Below, in pieces: positions 1 to 9,443 of a stretch of DNA of 64,000 nt. The stretch lies in assembly GCF_033807715.1 (NCBI RefSeq), contig NC_084590.1:1026501-1090500 (forward strand), read 5' to 3'. Position 1 is the stretch's first letter. The number at the start of each line of letters is the position of its first letter. The translations under genes were made by a program, and so were the position numbers. Origin of the DNA: Cololabis saira (lineage: Eukaryota > Chordata > Actinopteri > Beloniformes > Belonidae). A model generated the notes under the pieces. That model saw only the letters and a list, made by a program, of their open reading frames with translations. It did no database searches and was not told the DNA's origin.

Positions 1-162
1 AGTGTGTATTTTCATTCAGGATGTACAGTAATAACTGATGAAAAATTCAGAACAGGGGTGAACAGAGAGAACAGGTTGCTGGGAGAAGTGATTGGAAGGT
101 GTGATGTTTGAGTTTTTGTGTGAAGTGATGACTCAAAGTGAAATAGGATTTTCATGACTCAC

Positions 163-237
163 CCCATATTCTTGATCAATGAGATCAGGCTTGAGCAGGA
201 AGTCTGGGTATCCTGTCATCACCATCATGTGCTTCAG
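163..237 (-). CDS. ecel1: ecel1 exon g (last in window), 25 codons
   Basis: This phase 0-0 exon of 75 bases encodes a segment beginning [14 protein letters not shown] and ending IDQEYG. The GYPDFLLKP stretch is a conserved part of the M13 ectodomain, between the N-terminal lobe and the zinc-site lobe. The acceptor is the minus-strand AG at 239-238, preceded by a pyrimidine-rich run. The donor at 162-161 reads GTGAGT, close to consensus. The reading frame continues from the exon at 720-818 and leaves the window at position 1, so the catalytic HExxH region should lie just upstream of this window in plus-strand terms. Confidence 0.9.
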
Positions 238-719
238 CTGGGAATGGAAATGAATAACTCAGTGGATGAGGGAAGGAGAAACAACCAGACCTGTCCAACT
301 CTATCCCACATCCACCTGTAGTAACTAACAGCCTCACATACAGTACACTTTGTTTTGCTGCCATCTGAGCACACAGACATGCATCAACTAATCAAGCACA
401 CCAAATGTAATAGGATTACAGGGAAGCTCTTTATATTCAGCATGGCCCACTAAAAGGATTAACTTTAGCTTGTAAAAGCATTAGAAGGGATATCTTCCAG
501 TGCAGAACCTAAATCAGTACCATAGAGAGAACCGGATTAGGCAATCCTTTTTTCTCAATGTCAAGCCCTTGATGTATCCAATCACACTATCTAACCACGC
601 AATCCATCAAACTCCTCCCTGAAGAAAATAATCATAAAGAAATAATTAAATCCTTTTCAAATACTAATTTGATCTTGCAGCAAGCTATGTTAGTGTTGCA
701 GAGGCTGAGTTAGGATAAC
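238..719. other. Short ecel1 intron, no recognised element
   Basis: This 482-base intron separates exons 720-818 and 163-237. It is AT-rich and I see no repeat, open frame or RNA gene in it. Confidence 0.6.
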
Positions 720-818
720 CTTTGCCCGGGCAGCCTCCCTTGTTGCTTCATCCATCCAGTCAAGCTCCTGTAGGCGGAGGTCCAGAGAATGTTTTATGTC
801 TTCTACCAGTTCCTGTAC
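720..818 (-). CDS. ecel1: ecel1 exon f, 33 codons
   Basis: The 99-base exon is phase 0 at both ends. It encodes a helix-rich segment starting [16 protein letters not shown], followed by [16 protein letters not shown]. In M13 enzymes this region (V..LV..I...L...L..L.WMD..T...A..K) belongs to the large helical lobe of the ectodomain. The minus-strand acceptor is AG at 820-819 and the donor starts GTTATC at 719, a weaker donor than the others. The upstream neighbour exon (20887-21109) is about 20 kb away across a repeat-filled intron. The downstream exon is only 482 bases away. Confidence 0.9.
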
Positions 819-2424
819 CTGGAAGGCAGAGGGCATCGCATGTGAATAACATTTGCTCAGGACTTTGGACTTTGAAAAATGTGTAAAGTATTTGTAAGGT
901 TTGAGAATACAATTCCTGTTCTTGTATCATAAGCAGGATACAACAGTATGACCTTGTAGTTGGTTAGTTCCTCATTGGCTCCGGTTCCTCTATTTTACTG
1001 AATGAAAATAACTATTGCTGGCTGCTTACCATGGTGAAATAAACTTTGATATGTACCAATAGGCAGTTGTGTACCAATAGGTAGTTATTTAGGAATTTGA
1101 CAGGTGCTTTCTCAAAATACAACTAAGACACCTGGACATGCTGTATTTTACATTTGTAAATGAGGATAAGGAAAAAGTTTGTTTTTCTTCCTCTGTGCCT
1201 CCTGCATTTCAAATAAAACTCCTGAGATTTATTAACTGGTGTTCATGCCAAGGTAAGCAGCGTAAGTGAAAGTTACAAGCATTGCCAATGGCCTCTGTTC
1301 TGGTACATCACTCGTGTCTAATGAGGTCCGCTACCTGTGTGCACACTGAAACATAGTTAGGACTAAACAATGTTAAAGAAACACATGACAACGCATGGAC
1401 AAAAATGTAGTGAACTTCATAAAGGCTTCTCCATAGCACAGACAAGGGCCGCAGAATACATGAAGCACTGATACAACTGGTTTTGTGATTTTAAAAAGAT
1501 TTTAAGATGCTTTATGATTGCCATCACTGCTTTGGTCATGATCATAAAAATCATTGCTCTAAAGATTAATCAAAAACCTCCACTAGCTTGAAGCATTTAT
1601 ATAAGTTATACTTGGTATCTTATTATAATCTTAAATGAAATGTAAGGAACCCGATAACTTAACTTTCAATTAAATTCCCAAACATAGAAAGTAATTACCA
1701 CCCAGTAGTACTAAGCTTCAGCATAGATGTTAGAGTTTAGAAGAGAGGAGAGAGGAGAAAAGATTAATGTAAGATGAAGTTTTGGGGATGGGGAGCACAA
1801 ATATGAGGAAGGTGAAAGAAGGTGATGAAGGGTTTAAAGAAAGAGCATGAGGTTACAGAGGTTAGAAATCCCATTGGGACCTATATCCCCATAGAGTGGA
1901 CATAAGACCGAAACAGAAATCCTATTGCAGAGGACTCAGGTGAAAGTAAAGAGAAACAGAAAGTATGAGGAGGAGGAACTGAGTGTGACTGACCAAGACA
2001 AAGAGCAAAACTAATAAGTATTGCTCCAGAGAAAATACAGAAAATACAGATTCAGATCTGTACCAATAAATAAATAATAAATAAATATATGTATTCATGA
2101 GTAGAGTCAGGAGGCTGGGGTATTTAAGTTGGTCATTACATACATGCGCAAAGAGTTATGTCTTTTTCTAAGAAATAAACAATAACAAACAAGAATATTT
2201 GTATTCAGCTTTGGAATCCAACACTTCTAAAAGAACCATCGTGAGCAGAAAGGCAAAGACTAGATATATCTTAGCAGTTCATTTAGTGCAAGGAGGACAA
2301 TATAATTCTTTGGTTTAAATTTGATAAGAATAGAACATGTAAAAAATCTGGTTAGGTCACTTGGCTGGTTTACAAGGCTAAGTAATCATATACTGTATGT
2401 ACTATATTTGTGTTTGTTTGCTGA
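819..2424. other. Intron sequence without recognised element
   Basis: This is the 3' part (in gene sense) of the 20 kb intron. It is AT-rich, with a purine-rich patch at about 1735-2000. I found no repeat family, splice-flanked open frame or RNA gene. Presumed unique intron sequence. Confidence 0.5.
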
Positions 2425-3637
2425 TGTATGAGATGGCGCCGCGCTAATGGCGACTTGTTGCAGCAGCTCCATCGATTAGTTTGACTTATTGTCCCATTCC
2501 TATCTGTTGTGGACTATTTGTTGGTCCTGTTTTCTGTGGGAGCGTGTTTTTTTTACCGGGCGGCATCATGTTTGTTAAAACTGTGAGGCTGGCCCTGTTA
2601 TTTATGCTATTTTTCACCTGGTTCATCATCCCAGCAACCACCAAAGCAACAGGAAGCAGACACTCCATTGTTTACAACCGTGAACAGCGGTTAGCCTTCT
2701 GAAGCCAAGGGAAGCTAACCAACTACAAGCCTGAAGTTCCCCCCGAACTGAAGAGGAGCAAAAGAAGACGCTCCAAGCCGACACTCCCCACCATCATCCC
2801 CGGGAATGTGAGATCCATTGGTAATAAGATGGATGAGCTAACGGCGCTAGCACGGTACCAAAGGGAATACCAGGAATGTAGCATGCTGCTGTTCACGGAG
2901 ACCTGGCTAACGGAGCAAACACCGGATTCCAACATCACTCTGGATGGATTTCATTTGATAAGGGCAGACAGGACAGGGGAGAGTGGTAAGAAAAAAGGAA
3001 GGGGGCTTGCTGTGTTTGTGAAGGATAGATAGGGTAACCCTGGACACATCACTATTAAAGAGGAACTCTGCAGTGGGGACATTGAGCTGTTAGCTGTTAT
3101 CAGGAGGTCATATTACCTGCCGAGGGAACTCTCGCGTGTTATCGCGATAGTTGCGTATGTCCCTCCTTCTGCTAATGCAGACTCAGCCCGTGATGTCCTA
3201 CACTCCAGCGTAAGCAGGCTGTAAACACAGCACCCACATGCCCTCCTCTTAATTACCGGGTACTTCAATCATGCCTCTCCTTCATCCACACTGCCAACCT
3301 TCAGCCAGTACGTCACCTGCAGCACCAGAGGAAATAAAACACTGGACCTTTTTTATGCCAACCTTAAAGATACATCATCCCCTCTCCCCCCCTGGGAAGA
3401 TCTGATCATGACCTTATACACCTTCTCCCCCTGTATTAGCCTCTGGTACGCAGACAACCAGCAGTCACCCACACCAGAGACACACACCAAGAGTCGCTGG
3501 AGACTCTTCGGGACTGTTTTGAGACTACGGTGTGGGATGTGTTCTCTGAGGACCATGGGGAGGATATTGACTCACCAGCTGTGTCACGGACTACATAAAC
3601 CTCTGTGTAGACTCCACCATACCAACTAAGACAGTTA
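2425..3637 (+). pseudogene. Rex1-like LINE endonuclease relic (left part)
   Basis: Translated fragments in shifting frames show an APE-type endonuclease of a CR1-group LINE, best matching the fish Rex1/Babar type. At 2808-3030 are NVRSIGNKMDEL and FTETWLTEQTPDS. After a stop come a YLPREL stretch, VAYVPPSANAD, a GYFNHA motif near 3256-3273 and SDHDL near 3404. The active-site motif GDFN reads GYFN, so a catalytic aspartate is lost. Several stops and shifts show it is dead. A Harbinger MITE interrupts it at 3638, and the coding trace resumes at 4820-4880 (KPWITPEIQDLLKD). The RT half is missing here. The RT relic at 16844-17980 looks like the same family but is not continuous with this copy. 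Confidence 0.75.
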
Positions 3638-4816
3638 GGGCCCGATTTACTAAAGGTTTGCGTGTGTAAAAACGTGTGCAAACTTGACAGCACCCGCAAA
3701 CCAAAGTGCCAGCTGATCTACTAACAGCGTGCAAAGAGGACTGCGTCTCTCAAATGCGCAAAATAGCACACGCAATTCATTTAGTACTTTTGCCCTGATG
3801 AATAATCAATATGGGGCGTACCAGCCAGAAATCGCTAAATACTGGGAGGGGAAGATGCAAATTGGTCCATTTACCACGCGCAATGAGATTTACCAAGCCT
3901 GAAAGTTTTTGCGTGGATTGTGATTGCGTCTGTATTTAATACGTTCGAAAGGAAGGTGCTAATCTCCAGATGCAAAAGGAGAAATATTTTATTTGAATGT
4001 TAAATCGAGTATTATTCAGCAAAAGGTTGCCACAGGAGGCACATTCATTTTTTTATTTGTGATAATAAATAAATCACGTGTTTTCATGGAGAAAAAAGTG
4101 TTTCTCATTGTGCGCCTATGTTCTGCAGTCATACCCCGGTGTCGTGCCGTATTCAGCACCCCTGCCGTGAAAAGCACCCCCTCGTCTGACAAAAATGATA
4201 TTCTCATTCCGTGTTCTATTCATGTTCTGTTGTCCATGTTCTGTTTAGCGTCCAGTTTTGTGTTAATGATTCATGTTTAAATGCGCTCATGGATTCGGGT
4301 AAAAATAAAAAAATCGGGTAAATGGTTATTGATGTCATTAATTAATAGCCTGCTTACTGTGTTGTCTTCCATAATATTTGTAAATATATATAATATAAAC
4401 TCCTAAGTATGTGTTTGTGTGAGTGTGTATATATAAATATATTGAAGTGTCAGTGTGTTGTTTTTTTTCTTGGTCTACTTATCATTGAATATACGAGGGG
4501 GTGCTTTTCACGGCAGGGGTGCTGAATACAACAATTTGCCTCTTCCACTAATATCTCTATAACTCCAACTCGTCAAATTTCATTTTGCGCTTGCGACTAT
4601 ATCCTGCTTTCCATCCACTCTCCATGGCGCAAAGTTTGCGCCGCAAACCGTAAGACGCGCAACACCTCATTTAAATACTGAGGTTTGCACCTGTTATCAA
4701 TTGCGCATGCAATCTTAGTTGATCACCCGCAAAACACACAACAACAGCACGCGCAAACTTTTTCAGTGCACACGCAATTTAGTACTCTTTATTTAGGATC
4801 TTAGTAAATTGGGCCC
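3638..4816. mobile_element. PIF/Harbinger-type MITE (GGGCCC termini, TTA TSD)
   Basis: The left end reads GGGCCCGATTTACTAA and the right end is its near-perfect reverse complement. A 3-bp TTA duplication flanks both sides (3635-3637, 4817-4819), the PIF/Harbinger signature. On the minus strand near 4570-4628 is the start of a small reading frame (ATG, then ESGWKAGYSRKRKMKFD). The longer relative at 50394-54060 has the same start, resembling the Myb/SANT-like second protein of Harbinger elements. The element is inserted in the Rex1-like relic and itself carries the inverted repeat at 4149-4529. Confidence 0.85.
4149..4529. repeat. Nested inverted repeat / small MITE
   Basis: A 37-base arm at 4149-4185 (starting GTATTCAGCACCCCTGCCG) is repeated in inverse orientation at 4493-4529, with a 307-base AT-rich spacer. 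It interrupts the Harbinger Myb-like reading frame, so it is probably a short non-autonomous DNA element inserted into that MITE. No target duplication is obvious and I do not know the family. Confidence 0.7.
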
Positions 4817-4819
4817 TTA

Positions 4820-4880
4820 GAGTGTTTGCAAACAGCAAACCATGGATCACCCCTGAGATTCAAGACCTGCTCAAGGACAA
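4820..4880 (+). pseudogene. Rex1-like LINE relic (right part)
   Basis: The coding trace KPWITPEIQDLLKDK resumes directly after the Harbinger MITE and is cut again at 4881 by the next element. Confidence 0.65.
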
Positions 4881-5183
4881 GGGGCCTCATTTATAAAAGA
4901 GTGCGTAGGATTCATACTAAAAGTGTACGTGCGCTCAAAAGCCGAAAATGGTGTGCGCACAAAAAAAATCCTGATTTATAAAACCATGTGCACGTACATC
5001 TGCACGCAATGTTCTCTTTATAAATCACAGTCCACCTGGAAGGTTGCGCAGGTGAATTTGCATCATATCCCGCCCTCTACACGCCCACTTTCTACCATGA
5101 ATGATCAATGCAAACTACTTCATGACTGTGTTTGTATAGAAATGAGCCTGCTGAGCATGCCTGCAGCCTGTTTCCTACACTGC
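4881..5183. mobile_element. Harbinger-like terminal fragment (GGGGCCTCATTTATAAA)
   Basis: The sequence begins GGGGCCTCATTTATAAAA and has repeated TTTATAAA and GTGCGC/GTGCAC words, as in fish Harbinger MITEs with that terminus. The opposite end is missing, replaced by an L1 fragment at about 5184. The call rests on one terminus only. Confidence 0.55.
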
Positions 5184-5995
5184 TGGTGCGTCAGGATGAT
5201 CCCTTGCTCCCATCGAGCTACCGCCCAATTTCATTGATAAATGTAGACCTTAAAATAATTAGCAAGGCCCTTACTGAACGTCTGAAAAGAGTCACCCCTT
5301 CTATTATACATCCGGATCAAACAGGCTTCATTAAAGGTAGACATTCGTCTACTAATATTCGCAGATTATTAAATATTATAGACTATTCCAGTATCAATAA
5401 ACAGGAAACTACTATTATATCCTTAGACGCGGAAAAAGCATTTGATAAGGTAAATTGGAAGTTTCTATTGGCAACCTTACATAAATTTGGATTTGGTGAA
5501 CCTTTCATTGACTGGATAAAAATATTATACAGCTCTCCCAAGGCACGTGTAAGGACAAATGATCAAATCTCTGCTGGCTCTGCTGGCTCTCTAGTTTTTG
5601 GGGTTAGGTAGCGGTAGCGGTAGCTTAGCTCAGACTGCGATCAGATCTTAAGATTTAGGTCGATTGCTGTTGTTGTTTTGGTTGGCTCCGTGCCGGTTTC
5701 GTGTTGTGTTTGTGGTTTTTTGTTGCACATTTCCAGTGCTTGACGTGTGTTTCCGTGTGTTCCTGCTTCCTGGATTGGCAGTGGATGTCGTCACCCCCCC
5801 CCCCCCCCCCCCAAAAAAAAAAAAAAATCACTGGGTTTGTATGTGTATATTTATGTGTGTGTACGCATATGTATGCGTATATATATGTATATATATTAAA
5901 TATAGTAATAATGCACATATATATACTTTTGGTTTCTACCGTCATGGTATCAATCATTAATATGTGTGCAGACAAGGGGAAAAAAAATAAATAAA
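5184..5995 (+). mobile_element. Internally deleted L1-clade LINE
   Basis: Bases 5184-5575 encode an L1-type reverse transcriptase block: SSYRPISLINVDLKIISKAL, then IHPDQTGFIKGRHSS and the SLDAEKAFDKVNW motif with the first catalytic aspartate. At about 5576 the coding part jumps to the 3' UTR shared with the L1 copies at 23842-26424 and 45033-46765 (GGTAGCGGTAGC motif, then a C/A tract, then a tail ending GTGTGCAGACAAGGGG plus A-rich sequence). The rest of ORF2 and the GC-rich part of the UTR are gone. The joint lies in a repeated GCTGGCTCT, so microhomology may have guided the deletion. Confidence 0.8.
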
Positions 5996-6307
5996 TAAAT
6001 AAATTATTATTATTATAATTATTTTTCTGTTTAATGTAGGACACATGTAAACAATATTGAAAAACGACCAAAATAAATACAGTCATTCATATCCACTGCT
6101 GCATCTGGACTCTGTTAGCGTCTTTTTCTCCTAAAGCCGCAGTGCAGGGGTGTTTTTTTCGAGAAAATAGTTATGGGTCGTTGTTGTCGCTCTTTTTTAT
6201 TCTGGGCAAAAAGATTCTTATAAACCGACATGCCACCATTGATTGTATTGATTCGTCAAAGCGTCCCGTTCTCGGGCTGCTCAGAGCTCAAAAGTAAAAG
6301 TCAACTG

Positions 6308-6440
6308 TTTGGTGGCGCAGTGGCGTTAGCAGAGGTTCTAAGGATACAGACCTTCTGTGGTTGCAGGTTCGAATCCCGACCTGGGTGCTGTGACTCTGTA
6401 AATAATTACATAAGCTTTTGGATCAATAATTGGGTCTGAC
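6308..6440 (+). repeat. tRNA-headed SINE
   Basis: An A-box-like TGGCGCAGTGGCGTTAGC lies at about 6312-6330 and a B-box-like GGTTCGAATCC at about 6365-6376, spaced as in a RNA polymerase III promoter. The folded arms of a working tRNA are not complete, so I call it a SINE head, not a tRNA gene. The tail boundary near 6440 is uncertain. Confidence 0.6.
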
Positions 6441-8275
6441 AAAAGAGAAGATGGTGCTGCGTTTTACCCTTGCACTGATTTGCTTGGCATTTGCACATAA
6501 ATCAAAATGTTAAAATATTATTCTAATTTTATATACCTATTTTACCTTTTCAAAAGGATGTCGTTTTATTTTTATAAATGCAGGCTGCGTTTTATTTCAC
6601 TGTTTGTTGCCCATCTAAGGGGCACTTTATTCACGTTCCAGTTTGTTGTTGTTTTTTCGTATCTTCAAAATAAAAATCACATCAAAAATCTGATTTCTTT
6701 ATTACGGGAACTCCACTTCGTCTCGAATGCTGCAGGTTTTATTCATAAGGCCAACAACGTTTACACTGCACTTTTCCGGCTTAACGCTTGAGGCCGGATT
6801 GTGGCAAGATTTATGAAAAAAATCTGTATACATTTTAAGTTTTCTAGTAATAATGTAAGATGAAGCGTTCCAAACTCAAAAGAATGAGCCCTCTAGTGTA
6901 TCTCTCCTTTGCCTTGAACAGGCTGTGTGCTGCAAAATGTGCTGCAATTCGGTCTAGAATTTCCCGCGCTGGGCTGCGGATGTGACGTCACATGACGCTG
7001 CATGCACGTTCTCCCCGTTCCCCCGTGCCGGCTTCACTGTTGGCTGCAGTACCCCCAACGGCCGTCGTGGTGAAGGGTGGCGCTAGAGAGTCTCATTTCT
7101 TAAAAGGAGCCTCAAGCTCCTTTAACTAACTTTTCTGCTTGCTGTTTTCCCAGTCACTCGAACACCGCGTTGCTTTTCCGCTCCGCTCTCTCTCTCTCTC
7201 TCTCGCTCTCCCACACACGCACACGCTGCCCCGTCCCTTAAAGGAACCACGCCACTCTTATAACATTACCTTCCGACGCAGTTGCTGAATGAATTCAGAG
7301 TGAATTTTGAGCATCCTCAACCGAGATGTGATAGTGATCACATGAGGTTCACAGAGATTCTTTCTCCGCAAATATCTTAGTGCGGGAGAAAAAAAAAAGT
7401 TCAATTCACCACGACATGCGGCCTCTGGTATAGCCGAGCTCGGCTGCATAGCGGCCCGCTGTTGCGCCACGGCAGCACATACACATGAATGGGAAAGCCA
7501 CGGGAGGTCTGCGCTTTGCAGATCAGCAGATCAGAATGGGCTTTCTGTATCTTATTCTGTTATTCTTGTTCTTCTCATCTCCGAAAACGTCGAGTCAAAT
7601 TTCTTAACAGGCGTTATTTGGATAAACTGAGCCCCGGTTGGCGATCTTAAGGTTACTTTTATGCCTGAAAAAATATTAAAACTTAATAAAGTGGCATATT
7701 AACAGCGCTACAGCTGAAATTAAAACAGCTTTTGGCTCTCAGCTTCCTGATCAGGGTAGGGATGAAAACGAGAGGGAGTAGGAGAATGGGACAGACACCT
7801 GGGCCAAGTGCCCTAGATTTCAAGTGCCCTAAAATCTCCCCCTTCTTTTTTAGGGGGTAGGGAAGAAAAGAAGGGCGAATGAAGGGGAATTGAGATTGCG
7901 CCTTTGTCAAGCAATTAGGAAGGAATGCTTGGGTCAATAGGCCTTTGTCTGAAGTGACAACGACTTATCGCCGTCTAGATTTTTAATTCTCTCCTCAGTA
8001 TTGGCGATTCCTCTAAGACTACAAGGGAATCTCAGCTTCCTTTAAAATGTCAAAAAATAAGTGGTCAAATATGTACTGTAGTGTTTACATTTCATTGACT
8101 GTATGCGCCTGAACGTGTTCAGCTTAAGTTCAGAATCTTATCACAGTCACAGACGCGACTTCCTTCTCATATGAAGCCATCCTGGTGTGGACGGCTCCCT
8201 GATACCGTTTCCTCACCTGGATCCTCAGTGCTCAGCCATGTCTACACCATGTTTCTGCGTGTGTGCGGGGAGGGG
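6441..8275. other. Intron stretch with one shared repeat, otherwise unassigned
   Basis: It contains a (TC)n tract at about 7186-7204 and a 150-base repeat at 6886-7035. The part at about 7230-7500 and the part around 7700-7940 show no recognisable coding or terminal structure. They may be eroded DNA transposon remains. Confidence 0.4.
6886..7035. repeat. 150-base repeat, second copy at 59372-59520
   Basis: The stretch starting CTCTAGTGTATCTCTCC and ending CCGTGCCGGCTTCAC recurs in the same orientation at 59372-59520 with roughly ten differences. Both copies hold the palindrome TGTGACGTCACATG, which contains a full cAMP-response element core. Confidence 0.8.
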
Positions 8276-8398
8276 GGAGGAGGGAAGGGCATTAATACGT
8301 TTTATGTTTATTTGTTTTATGTAAAGCACTTTCTGTTGCATTCTATGTATGAAAGGTGCTTTATAAATAAAGTTTGATTTGATTTGATTCATTCCTGC
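8276..8398 (+). repeat. LINE/SINE 3' tail with TTTGA repeats
   Basis: The motif TGTAAAGCACTT, then GAAAGGTGCTTTATAAATAA and a short TTTGA array form the kind of 3' end common to fish CR1/L2-group retroposons. No coding part is attached. Confidence 0.5.
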
Positions 8399-8496
8399 AG
8401 CTTATGAAGCTGAAACTGCAGTGGGTTGTTCCACTGCAGCCAAACACACCGTCATTGGATAAATGCTCGGGTTTGTCCCTTGCGCAGCAGCTCTGT

Positions 8497-9137
8497 TGAG
8501 CCGCATTTTGTAATGACGGTGCATTTTGAAATAAACGTCCAAAATTTAATAACATTGTCATTTCATTTTGTAATAAAGCCGCATTTTTAAATAAACTGCC
8601 ACATTTTGTAATAAACTACCCCAACGCATTTTGTAATACATTTTGCAGCATTATGTAATAAGTTATTACATTTTGAGAAGATTATTACAAAATGCACTTG
8701 CAACTTTTTTATTCTCTAAAATGTAATAACATGGTGTATTATGTAATAACAACTCTAAAGCATAGTTTATTTGTTTGTCATTGGCCTATATAATTCCAAA
8801 CTTCAAATAGGAAACTAAAGTTATATTTGGAGTTTTATACATAGATTTATTGGGCTACATAGCTCTAAGGGAAATTGCATAAAAAACAACAAAAGCAACT
8901 CTTGTATAAATTCATTGTTAAACAAATAACAATAATAGGTATTATTACATAATGCACCATGTTATTACATTTCGTAGAAAATAAAAAAAGTTGCAAGTGC
9001 ATTTTATAATAATCTTCTCAAAATGCAATAACTTATTACATAATGTGGCAAAATCTATTACAAAATGGGGCAGTTTATTACAAAATGCAAAATGAAAAAG
9101 TTATTACATTTTGGACATTTATTACAAAATGCAACGA
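8497..9137. repeat. Large fold-back repeat built of ATTTTGTAATAA words
   Basis: Arms at about 8497-8745 and 8937-9137 are inverted copies of each other with moderate divergence, around a 190-base AT-rich centre. Each arm repeats words such as CATTTTGTAATAA and ATTATGTAATAA. This is the structure of a fold-back (hairpin) DNA element. No transposase or clear target duplication is visible. Confidence 0.8.
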
Positions 9138-9443
9138 GGAATCCTCAGCCTCCTGACTCAGCCGTCTGATGTCCCCGCCCCCCCAGATGGGCCCCGCCCC
9201 CCCAGCGTCCCCCAACCAATCAGTGGTGGAGGGTGATGACGTCAGATGCAGCCCGACTCCCGCCCTCTGTAAAAACAGAACTCATATCAAGTCGTAGTTT
9301 CTGCCTCCACCTAGCGGCTAAGACTGAAAAGTGCAGTTCAAACGAATGCCTGAATCTTGTATCCCGCGAGTGAAACAGCCATGTTAATTTGGGACAATCT
9401 GTAACTGGTAACTCTAGCCAGGTGCCTAGCAAAATAGAAGTGG

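Noticed and set aside
2481..2702. Short hydrophobic frame as a small membrane protein
   Set aside because: It lies in the 5' part of a Rex1-like LINE relic, and the frame is not supported by any motif.
6308..6400. A true tRNA gene
   Set aside because: A and B boxes are present but the acceptor and anticodon arms do not pair properly and a retroposon-like tail follows; better explained as a SINE.
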